From the IMG/VR virus record IMGVR_UViG_3300042888_003185, positions 32,712 through 96,711 of that record: a stretch of DNA of 64,000 bases. One strand, 5' to 3'. Each line of letters opens with the position of its first letter. Positions within the stretch are counted from its first letter, which is position 1. Below the pieces are notes generated by a model. The model searched no databases. It was given only the letters and a program-made list of their open reading frames with translations, and was not told the DNA's origin. Below are positions 30,901-39,795 of the stretch, in pieces. This stretch comes from a virus. Position numbers and translations under genes: made by a program.

Positions 30901-33900
30901 CTTCTGGAACTTCTGGTTCTAATGGAAGCTCTGGAACATCAGGAACTTCCGGTTCAAACGGTAGCTCGGGTACTTCAGGTACTTCAGGATCAAACGGTTC
31001 GTCTGGAACTTCAGGTTCTTCTGGAACTTCTGGATCTAATGGTTCAAGCGGTACTGCTGGAACATCTGGTACATCAGGTTCAACTGGTACATCCGGTACA
31101 TCTGGTTCTAATGGAAGCTCAGGTTCTTCTGGAACAAGCGGAACTTCTGGGTCTAATGGCTCAAGCGGTACTTCCGGTTCTTCTGGAACCGCTGGAACTT
31201 CAGGTTCTTCAGGAACTTCCGGCTCAAGTGGAACTTCTGGTTCAAATGGTTCTTCTGGTTCTTCTGGAACAAGAGGTACTTCTGGAACATCAGGTACATC
31301 AGGCTCAAATGGTAGCTCTGGAACGTCAGGTATAGACGGTGTTTCTGGAACATCAGGTTCAGCTGGTACTTCAGGTTCAAATGGTAGCTCTGGTACTTCT
31401 GGAACAAGCGGAACTTCAGGATCAAATGGTAGCTCTGGTACATCAGGTTCTTCAGGTTCAAACGGTTCTTCTGGAACTAGTGGTTCAAACGGCTCAAGCG
31501 GTTCTTCTGGAACAAGAGGTACTTCAGGTACAAGCGGTACTTCAGGTACTTCTGGTTCTAATGGTTCTTCTGGAACTAGTGGAACTTCAGGTTCTAATGG
31601 TTCTTCTGGAACTAGTGGAACTTCAGGTTCTAATGGAAGTTCAGGTACTTCTGGAACTTCAGGTTCAAACGGTTCATCTGGCACGTCTGGTTCAAATGGT
31701 AGCTCAGGTACATCAGGTACTTCTGGTTCAAACGGTTCTTCGGGAACTTCTGGTTCTAACGGTAGCTCAGGTTCTTCTGGAACAAGAGGTACTTCAGGTA
31801 CATCCGGAACAAGTGGTACAGCTGGAACGTCCGGTTCTTCAGGTACTTCAGGTATAGACGGTGTATCCGGAACCTCAGGTTCAGCTGGAACATCAGGTTC
31901 TAACGGCTCAAGTGGAACTTCTGGTTCAAATGGAAGCTCAGGTTCTTCTGGAACAAGAGGAACATCCGGTACAAGCGGGACTTCAGGAACAAGCGGGACG
32001 TCCGGTTCAAATGGATCTTCTGGGACTTCTGGTTCTAACGGTTCTTCAGGAACAAGCGGGACTTCTGGTTCTAACGGTAGCTCAGGAACAAGCGGAACAT
32101 CAGGTTCAAACGGATCAAGTGGTACTTCAGGTTCAAACGGATCAAGTGGAACATCCGGTACTTCCGGTTCAAATGGTTCTTCCGGAACATCTGGTTCTAA
32201 CGGTTCTTCCGGAACAGCTGGTACTTCAGGTTCTTCAGGTACTTCCGGCTCAAGTGGAACATCAGGTTCAAACGGTTCTTCTGGAACAAGTGGTTCAAAT
32301 GGTAGCTCAGGTTCTTCTGGAACACGAGGTACTTCAGGTACAAGCGGTACCTCAGGTACGTCAGGTTCAAGTGGAACATCAGGTATAGATGGAGTATCAG
32401 GAACTTCAGGTTCTGCTGGTACTTCCGGTTCAAATGGAAGCTCAGGTACTTCCGGTTCAAGTGGTTCTAACGGCTCAAGTGGTTCTTCTGGAACAAGAGG
32501 AACTAGTGGTACTTCAGGTACAGCTGGTACTTCCGGTTCAAATGGTTCTTCTGGAACTAGTGGAACTTCAGGTTCAAACGGTTCTTCTGGAACCTCAGGT
32601 TCTAATGGTTCTTCCGGCACTTCAGGAACATCAGGTTCAAATGGTAGCTCTGGAACTTCTGGAACAAGCGGTACAGCTGGTACTTCCGGTTCAAACGGTT
32701 CATCTGGAACAAGCGGCGCATCTGGAGCATCAGGTACTTCTGGTACTTCAGGATCAAGCGGCTCAAACGGTAGCTCAGGTACGTCTGGTTCAAACGGTAG
32801 CTCAGGTACGTCAGGTACTTCAGGTTCAAACGGTAGCTCAGGTACGTCAGGTACTTCTGGTTCTAATGGAAGCTCTGGTACATCAGGTTCAAATGGATCA
32901 AGTGGAACATCTGGAACATCAGGTTCAAACGGTTCAAGCGGCTCAAGCGGGACTTCAGGTTCAAATGGTTCAAGTGGTACTTCAGGTTCAAACGGCTCAA
33001 GTGGTTCTTCTGGAACAAGAGGAACAAGCGGTACTTCTGGAACTTCAGGTTCTAATGGATCTTCTGGAACTTCTGGTATAGATGGAGTATCTGGAACATC
33101 AGGTTCTTCTGGAACATCAGGCTCTAACGGATCAAGCGGTTCTTCTGGAACACGAGGTACTTCTGGTACATCTGGTACATCAGGTACAAGCGGTTCTAAT
33201 GGTAGCTCAGGTACAAGCGGAACTTCAGGTTCAAATGGAAGTTCAGGTACTTCAGGCTCAAACGGTAGCTCCGGTTCTTCTGGAACAAGAGGCACAAGCG
33301 GTACATCAGGTACATCTGGTTCAAATGGATCAAGTGGAACCTCTGGTACTTCCGGTTCAAATGGATCAAGTGGAACCTCTGGTACTTCCGGTTCAAATGG
33401 TTCTTCTGGAACTTCAGGAACATCTGGTTCAAATGGTTCTTCTGGAACAAGCGGAACTTCAGGTTCAAATGGAAGTTCAGGTACGTCAGGCTCAAACGGT
33501 AGCTCCGGTTCTTCTGGAACAAGAGGTACTTCAGGAACATCTGGTACATCTGGAACGTCAGGTTCAAACGGATCAAGTGGAACATCTGGTATAGATGGAG
33601 TATCAGGAACTTCAGGTTCGTCAGGTACTTCCGGTTCAAATGGTAGTTCCGGTACGTCAGGTTCAAATGGTAGCTCAGGTTCTTCTGGAACAAGAGGTAC
33701 AAGCGGTACAAGCGGTACTTCTGGAACAGCCGGTTCTTCAGGCACATCAGGTACATCAGGTTCAAATGGTTCTTCTGGAACTTCAGGTTCAAATGGTTCT
33801 TCGGGAACTTCGGGAACTTCAGGTTCAAATGGTTCTTCTGGAACGTCAGGTTCAAACGGCTCAAGTGGTACAAGTGGTTCTTCAGGTACTTCTGGTTCGA

Positions 33901-36170
33901 ATGGAAGCTCTGGTACTTCAGGTTCAAACGGTAGTTCAGGTTCTTCTGGAACAAGAGGTACTTCTGGTACTTCAGGAACATCTGGTTCTAACGGCTCAAG
34001 TGGAACTTCAGGTACATCTGGTTCAAATGGATCAAGCGGAACTTCCGGAACATCCGGCTCTAACGGTTCTTCTGGAACATCTGGTACTTCTGGTTCAAAT
34101 GGATCAAGTGGAACTTCGGGTTCTAATGGTAGCTCAGGTACTTCAGGTACGTCAGGTTCTAATGGAAGTTCAGGTACATCTGGTACTTCCGGTTCAAATG
34201 GTTCTTCTGGTTCTTCTGGAACAAGAGGTACTTCTGGTACTTCAGGTACTTCCGGTTCAAGCGGAACTTCTGGTATAGACGGAGTATCCGGAACTTCAGG
34301 TTCTTCAGGTACATCCGGTTCAAATGGTAGCTCAGGTTCGTCTGGGACACGAGGTACTAGTGGTACATCAGGTACTTCAGGTTCAAATGGATCAAGCGGT
34401 ACATCAGGTACTTCTGGTGCAAACGGCTCAAGTGGAACATCAGGTACTTCCGGTTCTAACGGTTCTTCTGGAACATCAGGTTCAGCTGGAAGTTCAGGTA
34501 CATCCGGTTCAAACGGTTCTTCTGGAACGTCTGGAACATCTGGTTCAAATGGATCAAGTGGAACAAGCGGTTCAAATGGTAGCTCAGGTTCTTCTGGAAC
34601 AAGCGGCTCAAACGGTTCTTCAGGTACATCAGGAACTTCAGGTTCAAATGGATCAAGCGGAACTTCCGGTTCAAATGGTAGCTCAGGTTCTTCTGGAACA
34701 AGAGGCACAAGCGGTACTTCTGGAACTTCTGGTTCAAACGGCTCAAGTGGTACTTCAGGATCAGCTGGTTCAAGCGGAACCTCCGGTATAGACGGAGTGT
34801 CTGGTACATCAGGCTCTTCTGGTACTTCTGGTTCAAATGGTTCTTCTGGTTCTTCTGGAACAAGAGGTACTTCTGGTACTTCTGGTTCTTCTGGTACTTC
34901 TGGTTCAAATGGTTCTTCTGGTTCTTCTGGTACTTCTGGTTCAAATGGTTCTTCTGGTTCTTCTGGAACAAGAGGTACTTCTGGTACTTCTGGTTCAAAC
35001 GGCTCAAGCGGAACATCCGGAGCGACTGGTATTGCCGGTATTGACGGTTCAAATAGCGGTAGATGGTTATTTGATTCAAGTATACCAGCACACTCTAACC
35101 CTGGAGCAACATTCTTTAGAACAGATAGTGCTACCTTCGCTGCGCTAGCTAAACTTAGCGTATCTACAACTTCTTCTGCTAGTGTAAACTACGCAACCTG
35201 GTTATCATTAATAACCTCTAATAGCTTAATTCAAATTACCGAAGTTGGTAATAATAGCATAATAGGTATTTACAGACTTATTTCAATTACCAATAACACA
35301 ACATGGTTTGATCTTGGACTTGCGCCAATCGCCGCAAATGGAACACTAACGAATGGAATAAACTATACAATTTCGTTTGTAACATTTGGTTCAAACGGCT
35401 CAAGCGGTACGGCTGGAACATCCGGTTCGTCTGGTTCTTCTGGAACAAGAGGTACTTCTGGTACTTCTGGAACTAGTGGAGCAACTGGTGCACCTGGTGG
35501 AACAGGTTCTTCAGGTACTTCAGGTTCTTCTGGAACAAGAGGTACTTCTGGTACTTCAGGTTCAGCTGGAACATCAGGTACGTCAATCACAACGTCCGGT
35601 ACATTTAATACATACGTAACATACGGTGCTTCTGGGACTACTATTGAAGATTCAACTTTCGATATTAGAGAAGACGATACTAATGATGTTTTACTATTAG
35701 GACCAGTTGCACTATATGACGGTCGACCTAAAGAATACATTTACGGTAAACAGTCTGCATCTGACGATCGCGAAAAATTAGTTCATAATGGAGTACTCTA
35801 TTCTGGACGGATTAACCCCATGGCAGCTGGTCAATTATTCATTGATCCAGGTACACCTATCCTATTTGACTTTCCAACCCCTAATCGAATATACGGTATT
35901 GAATTATACGTAGTAGGTTCTGAAGAGGTTACCGGTTCAACTGATTATCGCCACTACACTGGAGCGGTTAAGAATATAGCCGGTGCTCTTTCACTAGTAG
36001 GTGCAGGTTTCACCGAAATTGTTGTTGCTCAAGATGCATCCCTATGGACTGCCACAATTACAGTCGGAGCCGGTGGAACTGATCTTGCTGTAAAGATTAA
36101 CAATAATGCCAATAATCGTATTACATTAGCAGCTAGATATGAAATAATAAGTAATGGAATGCTTCCATAA
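24969..36170 (+). CDS. Giant collagen-like fibre protein (3733 aa)
   Basis: An N-terminal domain of ~207 residues precedes three blocks of uninterrupted Gly-X-Y triplets. The blocks are residues ~208-1267, ~1442-3356 and ~3471-3540. The islands between them are globular: ~1268-1441 is a jelly-roll-like domain, and ~3357-3470 starts 'GRWLFDSS'. Residues ~3541-3733 form a C-terminal beta domain, likely the trimerisation or binding tip. Triplets are nearly all [21 protein letters not shown] and GTR; proline is essentially absent except for one GAP near 3500. Gly at every third residue is what makes the collagen triple helix possible. At ~0.29 nm per residue the repeats would span about 0.9 micrometre if fully helical. 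A phage side fibre or whisker is the likely role. Confidence 0.85.
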   Translation: MAGYTDNERLKLVFKVQAANVIDSASNFNWYEAKFAFNPNISAARVLTQFDVVKQNPVANKSAAVALLASGQPLETIVADAYSTGNAVELSQVISGNNTTWVACSTLNDFNTQILDWIQPQKILQASGAPSIGWTAEFWNGNPASGGTQILTTDNAGTEVSWVFNYDNGILLLSDSMVTYLTSTYGSVDPYIKGFYYIGTTLEDGLTSSSGTSGTSGTSGTAGSSGTSGTSGTSGSTGTSGTSGSNGSSGTSGSAGTSGADGSSGTSGIDGVSGTNGSSGTSGSDGSSGTSGTSGSTGTSGSSGTSGSDGSSGTSGIDGVSGTNGSSGTSGSDGSSGTSGTSGTSGSTGTSGSSGTSGSDGSSGTSGIDGVSGTSGSAGTSGSDGSSGTSGSSGTSGTSGSAGTSGTSGSDGSSGTSGIDGVSGTSGSSGTSGSDGSSGTSGSNGSSGTSGSNGSSGTSGSNGSSGTSGSDGSSGTSGIDGVSGTSGSAGTSGSDGSSGTSGSNGSSGTSGSNGSSGTSGSNGSSGTSGIDGVSGTSGSAGTSGSDGSSGTSGSNGTSGTSGSNGSSGTSGSNGSSGTSGSDGSSGTSGIDGVSGTSGSAGTSGSDGSSGTSGSNGTSGSNGSNGTSGTSGSNGTSGTSGSDGSSGTSGIDGVSGTNGSSGTSGSDGSSGTSGSNGSSGTSGTSGSNGSSGTSGSDGSSGTSGIDGVSGTSGSAGTSGSDGSSGTSGSNGSSGTSGTSGSNGSSGTSGSSGTSGTSGSNGSSGTSGSNGSSGTSGSSGTSGSAGTSGTSGTSGSNGSSGTSGSNGSSGTSGSDGSSGTSGIDGVSGTNGSSGTSGSDGSSGTSGSSGTSGTSGSNGSSGTSGTSGSNGSSGTSGSDGSSGTSGSNGSSGTSGSSGTSGTSGSNGSSGTSGTSGTSGSNGSSGTSGSDGSSGTSGIDGVSGTNGSSGTSGSDGSSGTSGTSGSNGSSGTSGSNGSSGTSGSDGSSGTSGTSGSTGTSGTSGSNGSSGTSGTSGSNGSSGTSGSNGTSGTSGSNGSSGTSGSDGSSGTSGIDGVSGTNGSSGTSGSAGSSGTSGSSGTSGSNGSSGTSGSNGSSGTSGSDGSSGTSGSSGTSGSNGSSGTSGTSGSNGSSGTSGTSGSNGSSGTSGTSGSNGSSGTSGSDGSSGTSGIDGVSGTNGSSGTSGSDGSSGTSGSSGTSGSNGSSGTAGTSGSSGTTGTSGSSGTSGTSGSSGTAGTSGTSGTSGSSGTSGTSGTSGTSGSSGTSGSSGTSGATGISAGQIYYFNQSVASGIGTYRDLNINPTGAAQQSILKTTTGTTPVLVQQFITPELGFSVIPGGTQRFHLHFLKDGAGFNTDTFVTIELANSAGVSYGTVIPTNQVLIGWISSTIPVEANVDVVLPTTTINPTDRMIVKIYVVDQSSGNHDVTWYTEGTQNYSFVLTSTGQISSSSGTSGSSGTAGTSGTSGTSGSTGTSGTSGTSGTSGTSGTAGTSGSNGSSGTSGSNGSSGTSGTSGSNGSSGTAGTSGSNGSSGTSGTSGSNGSSGTSGSNGSSGTAGSSGTSGIDGVSGTSGSAGTSGSNGSSGTSGSNGSSGTSGSNGSSGTSGSNGSSGSSGTRGTSGTSGISGVDGSNGTSGTSGSSGTSGSNGSSGTSGSNGSSGTSGTSGSNGSSGTSGTSGSNGSSGTSGSSGTSGSNGSSGTSGTSGSNGSSGSSGTRGTSGTSGTSGTSGSSGTSGIDGVSGTSGSAGTSGSNGSSGTSGSNGSSGSSGTRGTSGTSGTSGSNGSSGTSGTSGSNGSSGTSGTSGSNGSSGTSGTSGSNGSSGTSGTSGTSGTSGSNGSSGTSGTSGSNGSSGTSGTSGSNGSSGTSGTSGSNGSSGTSGSNGSSGSSGTRGTSGTSGSSGTSGIDGVSGTSGSAGTSGTSGSNGSSGSSGTRGTSGTSGSNGSSGTSGTSGSNGSSGTSGTSGSSGTSGSSGSSGTSGTSGSNGSSGTSGSNGSSGTSGTSGSNGSSGTSGTSGSNGSSGTSGSSGTSGSNGSSGTAGTSGTSGSTGTSGTSGSNGSSGSSGTSGTSGSNGSSGTSGSSGTAGTSGSSGTSGSSGTSGSNGSSGSSGTRGTSGTSGTSGSNGSSGTSGIDGVSGTSGSAGTSGSNGSSGTSGTSGTSGSNGSSGTSGSSGSNGSSGTSGSNGSSGSSGTRGTSGTSGTSGTSGSNGSSGTSGTSGSNGSSGTSGTSGSNGSSGTSGTSGSNGSSGTSGSNGSSGTSGTSGSNGSSGTSGSNGSSGSSGTRGTSGTSGTSGTAGTSGSSGTSGIDGVSGTSGSAGTSGSNGSSGTSGSNGSSGSSGTRGTSGTSGTSGTSGTSGSNGSSGTSGSNGSSGTSGTSGSNGSSGTSGTSGSNGSSGTSGSNGSSGTSGTSGSNGSSGTSGSNGSSGTAGTSGSSGTSGSSGTSGSNGSSGTSGSNGSSGSSGTRGTSGTSGTSGTSGSSGTSGIDGVSGTSGSAGTSGSNGSSGTSGSSGSNGSSGSSGTRGTSGTSGTAGTSGSNGSSGTSGTSGSNGSSGTSGSNGSSGTSGTSGSNGSSGTSGTSGTAGTSGSNGSSGTSGASGASGTSGTSGSSGSNGSSGTSGSNGSSGTSGTSGSNGSSGTSGTSGSNGSSGTSGSNGSSGTSGTSGSNGSSGSSGTSGSNGSSGTSGSNGSSGSSGTRGTSGTSGTSGSNGSSGTSGIDGVSGTSGSSGTSGSNGSSGSSGTRGTSGTSGTSGTSGSNGSSGTSGTSGSNGSSGTSGSNGSSGSSGTRGTSGTSGTSGSNGSSGTSGTSGSNGSSGTSGTSGSNGSSGTSGTSGSNGSSGTSGTSGSNGSSGTSGSNGSSGSSGTRGTSGTSGTSGTSGSNGSSGTSGIDGVSGTSGSSGTSGSNGSSGTSGSNGSSGSSGTRGTSGTSGTSGTAGSSGTSGTSGSNGSSGTSGSNGSSGTSGTSGSNGSSGTSGSNGSSGTSGSSGTSGSNGSSGTSGSNGSSGSSGTRGTSGTSGTSGSNGSSGTSGTSGSNGSSGTSGTSGSNGSSGTSGTSGSNGSSGTSGSNGSSGTSGTSGSNGSSGTSGTSGSNGSSGSSGTRGTSGTSGTSGSSGTSGIDGVSGTSGSSGTSGSNGSSGSSGTRGTSGTSGTSGSNGSSGTSGTSGANGSSGTSGTSGSNGSSGTSGSAGSSGTSGSNGSSGTSGTSGSNGSSGTSGSNGSSGSSGTSGSNGSSGTSGTSGSNGSSGTSGSNGSSGSSGTRGTSGTSGTSGSNGSSGTSGSAGSSGTSGIDGVSGTSGSSGTSGSNGSSGSSGTRGTSGTSGSSGTSGSNGSSGSSGTSGSNGSSGSSGTRGTSGTSGSNGSSGTSGATGIAGIDGSNSGRWLFDSSIPAHSNPGATFFRTDSATFAALAKLSVSTTSSASVNYATWLSLITSNSLIQITEVGNNSIIGIYRLISITNNTTWFDLGLAPIAANGTLTNGINYTISFVTFGSNGSSGTAGTSGSSGSSGTRGTSGTSGTSGATGAPGGTGSSGTSGSSGTRGTSGTSGSAGTSGTSITTSGTFNTYVTYGASGTTIEDSTFDIREDDTNDVLLLGPVALYDGRPKEYIYGKQSASDDREKLVHNGVLYSGRINPMAAGQLFIDPGTPILFDFPTPNRIYGIELYVVGSEEVTGSTDYRHYTGAVKNIAGALSLVGAGFTEIVVAQDASLWTATITVGAGGTDLAVKINNNANNRITLAARYEIISNGMLP
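25590..28770 (+). repeat. Gly-X-Y block 1 (proline-free, ~1060 residues)
   Basis: This is a period-9-base repeat coding for Gly-X-Y. It is organised in higher-order units where '[17 protein letters not shown]' recurs every ~50-115 residues among GTS/GSN/GSS triplets. Neighbouring copies use different synonymous codons for Ser, Gly and Thr (for example GGTTCTTCT, GGTAGCTCA and GGCTCAAGC), so protein identity is high and DNA identity is lower. Long open frames on the opposite strand are a by-product. Confidence 0.9.
29290..35040 (+). repeat. Gly-X-Y block 2 (~1915 residues) with GTR markers
   Basis: The higher-order unit here differs from block 1. GTS/GSN/GSS runs are punctuated by '[16 protein letters not shown]' and by '[11 protein letters not shown]', with units of roughly 100-170 residues. 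Arg occurs only in the Y position of GTR triplets. At about 34840-34990 the copies become nearly identical in DNA as well, which suggests a recent tandem expansion. Confidence 0.9.
35380..35590 (+). repeat. Gly-X-Y block 3 (short, with the only proline-containing triplet)
   Basis: About 70 residues of Gly-X-Y between the second island and the C-terminal domain. It includes '[13 protein letters not shown]', the one clear proline triplet of this protein, and two GTR triplets. It leads into '[17 protein letters not shown]', where the C-terminal beta domain begins. Confidence 0.8.
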
Positions 36171-36184
36171 AAAATAGAATATAA

Positions 36185-38797
36185 ATGAGTAGTTATAAAA
36201 TTAATGCACCAGGCGGAGTAGAATTTGGAGAAGGTACAAGCGGAACCGCTGGAACCTCCGGCGTAAACGGTTTTGCTCTAACTCTAGTTGATAATATAAG
36301 TAGAGGTCGAGCTAATGCAAAGGAAGGCGCGATTCTCTACAATCGAGCAGATAAAAACATTTATAGGTTTAATGGAACCTCTTGGGTGTCAGCCGCAGGT
36401 TCTTCTGGAACAAGCGGAACGTCAGGCTCAAACGGCAGTTCAGGTTCTTCCGGAACACGAGGTACTTCAGGTACATCCGGTTCGTCAGGTTCTTCTGGAA
36501 CAAGAGGTACTTCAGGAACTGCTGGTACTTCTGGTACAAGTGGAATAACTGGTCCAACTGGTCCTCAAGGAATTCAAGGTCCAACTGGAGCAACTGGACC
36601 TACTGGAGCACCCGGTAGCTCAGGTTCTTCTGGAACAAGAGGTACTTCAGGAACTGCTGGTACTTCTGGTACAAGTGGAATAACTGGACCAACCGGTCCT
36701 CAGGGTATTCAAGGTCCAGCCGGAACAAACGGTTCTTCTGGAACTAGTGGAATAACTGGACCAACTGGCCCTCAGGGTATTCAAGGTCCAATTGGTAATA
36801 CTGGTCCAACTGGAGCGACTGGTCCTACTGGTTCTTCAGGAACAAGCGGTATGTCAGGTGCTTCTGGAACTTCAGGTTCAAATGGTTCTTCTGGAACAAG
36901 CGGAATAACTGGACCAACTGGTCCTACTGGAGCTACTGGCCCAATCGGCCCAACTGGAGCACCAGGTAGTTCAGGTTCTTCTGGAACAAGAGGTACTTCT
37001 GGTACAAGTGGAATAACCGGTCCAACCGGTCCTCAAGGAATTCAAGGTCCAGCTGGAGCTACTGGACCTCTTGGGCCTACTGGTCCTCAAGGAATCCAAG
37101 GTCCAGCTGGAGCAAATGGTTCTTCAGGAACTAGCGGTCAAACTGGCCCAACTGGATTAACTGGTCCTCTTGGTCCTACCGGTCCTCTTGGTCCAACTGG
37201 AGCACCAGGTAGCTCAGGTTCTTCTGGAACAAGAGGTACTTCCGGTACAAGTGGAGCAACTGGTCCAATCGGACCTGCTGGTCCTCAAGGAATACAAGGT
37301 CCAGCTGGAGCAACTGGTCCTCTTGGTCCAACTGGAGCACCAGGTAGCTCAGGTTCTTCTGGAACAAGAGGTACTTCCGGTACAAGTGGAGCAACTGGTC
37401 CGATTGGTCCTCTTGGACCTACTGGACCTCTTGGACCTACTGGACCTCAGGGCCCAACTGAATACGACACAGTTAATGCAACATGGACTGTCTCGGGTGG
37501 AGGTAACGTATCATGGGACGGAAATAATGTCACTTGGTCAGGTAGAGTAATTGCGATACCTGTCGCTAAAGCTTTCGGAACAGCTGGTCATTTCGATATT
37601 GGCCCAGAAACAGTTGCTCTTGGAACATGGTCTGCTCTATACTATGCACCTCCTAGGGGAATGGCTAGTCCCTATAACGCAAGTTATTTAATAGTTAAAT
37701 CATATACGGACACTCAAAGACCCTCAGATACATGGATCTTTATATGTGCATCAAACGGAGATAATAGCTCACTAAAATGGAATCCTGGATTTACTACTAT
37801 ACCAACCGGTCATACTTGGTATTCAGGTTCAGGATATGGATCATGGGCAACTGGTCCAACTGGTGCTACTGGTCCTCAAGGAATTCAAGGTCCAGCCGGA
37901 GCAACCGGCCCAATCGGACCTGCTGGTGCATCAGGTAGCTCAGGTTCTTCTGGAACAAGAGGTACTTCTGGAACAAGCGGAATAACTGGTCCAACCGGTG
38001 CTACTGGTCCTACTGGAGCTACTGGTCCTCAAGGAATTCAGGGTCCAATTGGTAATACTGGACCTACTGGATTAACCGGCCCTACCGGATTAACTGGTCC
38101 TCAAGGAATTCAAGGCCCTAGGGGAGAAAATGGTTCTTCTGGTACTTCCGGTAGAGACGGTTCACCTGGCGGAACAGGTCCTCAAGGAATTCAAGGACCT
38201 ACTGGATTAACTGGCCCAATTGGACCTCAGGGAATTCAAGGCCCGGCTGGGGCAACTGGACCTACTGGATTAGCTGGAGCACCAGGTAGCTCAGGTACTT
38301 CTGGAAAAGCAGGCTCTTCCGGTACAAGTGGAATAACTGGTCCTACTGGAGCTACTGGTCCTCAAGGAATTCAGGGTCCAATTGGTAATACTGGACCTAC
38401 TGGATTAACTGGCCCTACTGGATTAACTGGCCCAGCTGGAGCAACTGGACCTCAGGGAATTCAAGGGCCTAGGGGAGAAGCCGGTTCTTCAGGTACTTCA
38501 GGTAGAGACGGTTCACCTGGAGGAACTGGTCCTGCTGGTGCCCCAGGTCCTCAAGGAATTCAAGGACCTACTGGATTAACTGGACCTACCGGATTAACTG
38601 GTCCAGCCGGGCCTGCTGGACCTGCTGGAACTCCTGGAGGAACTGGACCTGCTGGAGCACCCGGACCTCCTGGTGCGGATGGAGGCGGCGGAGGCAGCGG
38701 AGGCGGCTATACTGGTGATATAATGGTTTTTGATGGTCGATCTATGATGCTGTTGCAATTTGTCAACGGATTACTTGTTAATGTTATACCAATGTAA
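36185..38797 (+). CDS. Second collagen-like fibre protein, Pro-containing (870 aa)
   Basis: A ~70-residue N-terminal head ('[24 protein letters not shown]') leads into Gly-X-Y repeats. Some match the giant fibre (GTS, GSS, GTR); most are Pro-rich in the X position, such as [12 protein letters not shown] and GAT. A globular island of ~140 residues (nt ~37455-37850) interrupts the repeats. The protein ends in a poly-Gly stretch and a ~28-residue hydrophobic tip ('[20 protein letters not shown]'). It starts 14 bases after the giant fibre's stop, with GAATATAAATGAG just before the ATG. The mixed repeats suggest recombination between two collagen-like lineages. A fibre role is very likely; the partner is unknown. 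Confidence 0.85.
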   Translation: MSSYKINAPGGVEFGEGTSGTAGTSGVNGFALTLVDNISRGRANAKEGAILYNRADKNIYRFNGTSWVSAAGSSGTSGTSGSNGSSGSSGTRGTSGTSGSSGSSGTRGTSGTAGTSGTSGITGPTGPQGIQGPTGATGPTGAPGSSGSSGTRGTSGTAGTSGTSGITGPTGPQGIQGPAGTNGSSGTSGITGPTGPQGIQGPIGNTGPTGATGPTGSSGTSGMSGASGTSGSNGSSGTSGITGPTGPTGATGPIGPTGAPGSSGSSGTRGTSGTSGITGPTGPQGIQGPAGATGPLGPTGPQGIQGPAGANGSSGTSGQTGPTGLTGPLGPTGPLGPTGAPGSSGSSGTRGTSGTSGATGPIGPAGPQGIQGPAGATGPLGPTGAPGSSGSSGTRGTSGTSGATGPIGPLGPTGPLGPTGPQGPTEYDTVNATWTVSGGGNVSWDGNNVTWSGRVIAIPVAKAFGTAGHFDIGPETVALGTWSALYYAPPRGMASPYNASYLIVKSYTDTQRPSDTWIFICASNGDNSSLKWNPGFTTIPTGHTWYSGSGYGSWATGPTGATGPQGIQGPAGATGPIGPAGASGSSGSSGTRGTSGTSGITGPTGATGPTGATGPQGIQGPIGNTGPTGLTGPTGLTGPQGIQGPRGENGSSGTSGRDGSPGGTGPQGIQGPTGLTGPIGPQGIQGPAGATGPTGLAGAPGSSGTSGKAGSSGTSGITGPTGATGPQGIQGPIGNTGPTGLTGPTGLTGPAGATGPQGIQGPRGEAGSSGTSGRDGSPGGTGPAGAPGPQGIQGPTGLTGPTGLTGPAGPAGPAGTPGGTGPAGAPGPPGADGGGGGSGGGYTGDIMVFDGRSMMLLQFVNGLLVNVIPM

Positions 38798-38824
38798 TAC
38801 GTATTAAAAATAAAATAAAGTAAA

Positions 38825-39073
38825 ATGGAAAATACTACAATATCGATAAACCCAATAACTATTCTTGGAAAAACTGGAGTAACATTAAGCATCTTCTCTG
38901 TACACTATAAATTGAATTCAACTTCGGTAAAAGTTATGTTTCAGATACTTGATTCAAGTGAGGTTGCAATTTGTAGCGGAGACAGGCTCTTAACAAGTAT
39001 TTCAGATTGGGGAACAGACGACTCTGTGCTAATTGGAAAAGTTCTTACTTCATTAGGCTTAACTGCCGCGTAA
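38825..39073 (+). CDS. Small beta-rich structural-type protein (82 aa)
   Basis: The protein is unrecognised. It is short, beta-strand rich, and mainly Ser, Thr, Ile and Val, with a final hydrophobic 'VLTSLGLTAA'. It has no membrane segment. It follows the second collagen-like fibre by 27 bases and is the last gene before a hairpin at 39080, so it closes the fibre operon. Small proteins at the end of fibre operons often cap, attach or chaperone the fibre; that is inference. Confidence 0.55.
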   Translation: MENTTISINPITILGKTGVTLSIFSVHYKLNSTSVKVMFQILDSSEVAICSGDRLLTSISDWGTDDSVLIGKVLTSLGLTAA

Positions 39074-39079
39074 CAAAAA

Positions 39080-39100
39080 GGGAGAGTCTTTGACTCTCCC
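39080..39100 (-). terminator. Rho-independent terminator between convergent genes
   Basis: The stem GGGAGAGTC / GACTCTCCC has a TTT loop, a 9-bp perfect stem. On the minus strand it is followed by CTTTTTG, a proper T-run, so it best terminates the oxygenase gene. On the plus strand the tract GTAACTTTATC is weaker, so plus-strand termination of the fibre operon is possible but less sure. Confidence 0.75.
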
Positions 39101-39106
39101 GTAACT

Positions 39107-39697
39107 TTATCTTAATGAATTTCCTCCTATCCAAATAACTAGGCTTCGCCTAATTCCTTTGGTTACTGGAGTTACTCTATGTAATAGGTAACTTGGGAAT
39201 AAAATAGTTGCTCCCTTATTTCGGGGCAATTTATCAGGAGTTATTCCTTTAAGTATTTCAAAATCGCCGCCTTCGTATTCAGAAGGGTCGCTTAATTGTA
39301 CAACAATACTAATTTTCCGGTGAGATGCTGAACCTGGTCCAAGATCTACATGGTAATCATAGTGACCACCACCTTCATAATATTCAGTGTACTGGATTGA
39401 GTCAATTATTGATATTAGGTCAAAATTCCAAAGTTCTCGATTTGCAATTATTGCAAATTCCATCAACTTATCATAAATCCATTTAGTCGATTCGTTATTC
39501 TCGCCTAACCATTTAATTTTGCTCTTTCTAATTTTATGGTTTTCTCCTTGATTTCCAAAAGTAACAGCTTGATGATATTCAAAAAGTTCTGATACTTTGC
39601 GAACTCTATCAATTTCTTCCGCTGAGAAGCCCTCGCTAAACCAGTACCAGTTCAATAATTCTACCTCTTTTTGAGGAAACATTAATCTTCGTTCCAC
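39107..39697 (-). CDS. 2-oxoglutarate/Fe(II) oxygenase, prolyl-4-hydroxylase-like (196 aa)
   Basis: The double-stranded beta-helix oxygenase motifs are complete. 'YYEGGGHYDYHVDLG' gives the HxD pair His116 and Asp118, 'YEGGDFEIL' gives the central strand, and 'GATILFPSYLLHRVTPVTKGIRRSLVIWIGG' gives the distal His173 and the Arg (183 or 184) that binds 2-oxoglutarate. Such enzymes hydroxylate peptides (PiuC/P4H type), consuming 2-oxoglutarate, O2 and Fe(II). The annotated start is GTG at 39697; an ATG 5 codons later (39682) is an equally good start. It is encoded opposite to, and between, the collagen-like fibre operon and the glycosyltransferase operon. Fibre Pro, Lys or Asn is the obvious candidate substrate, though this is inference. 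Confidence 0.8.
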   Translation of the reverse strand: MERRLMFPQKEVELLNWYWFSEGFSAEEIDRVRKVSELFEYHQAVTFGNQGENHKIRKSKIKWLGENNESTKWIYDKLMEFAIIANRELWNFDLISIIDSIQYTEYYEGGGHYDYHVDLGPGSASHRKISIVVQLSDPSEYEGGDFEILKGITPDKLPRNKGATILFPSYLLHRVTPVTKGIRRSLVIWIGGNSLR

Positions 39698-39795
39698 GTA
39701 TCTTTGTGTTTTTACTTTTATACTTAAATATTTTTTACGGTTTACCTAAACAAAATATAAAAATCGAGTATAAAATAGAAACAATTATCAAGTCA

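Noticed and set aside
29258-34708. A 1816-residue open frame on the minus strand, rich in Pro, Glu and Val
   Set aside because: It mirrors the Gly-X-Y coding repeat: glycine codons on the plus strand read as proline-containing codons in this antisense frame, so stops are absent by composition. It has no domain, start context or promoter.
39706-39795. Upstream ATG and 30-residue extension of the GT4/FkbM gene
   Set aside because: The extension is hydrophobic and Lys/Ile-rich without family resemblance, and a better start with TATAAAAT-like sequence upstream lies at 39796. A signal anchor cannot be fully excluded.
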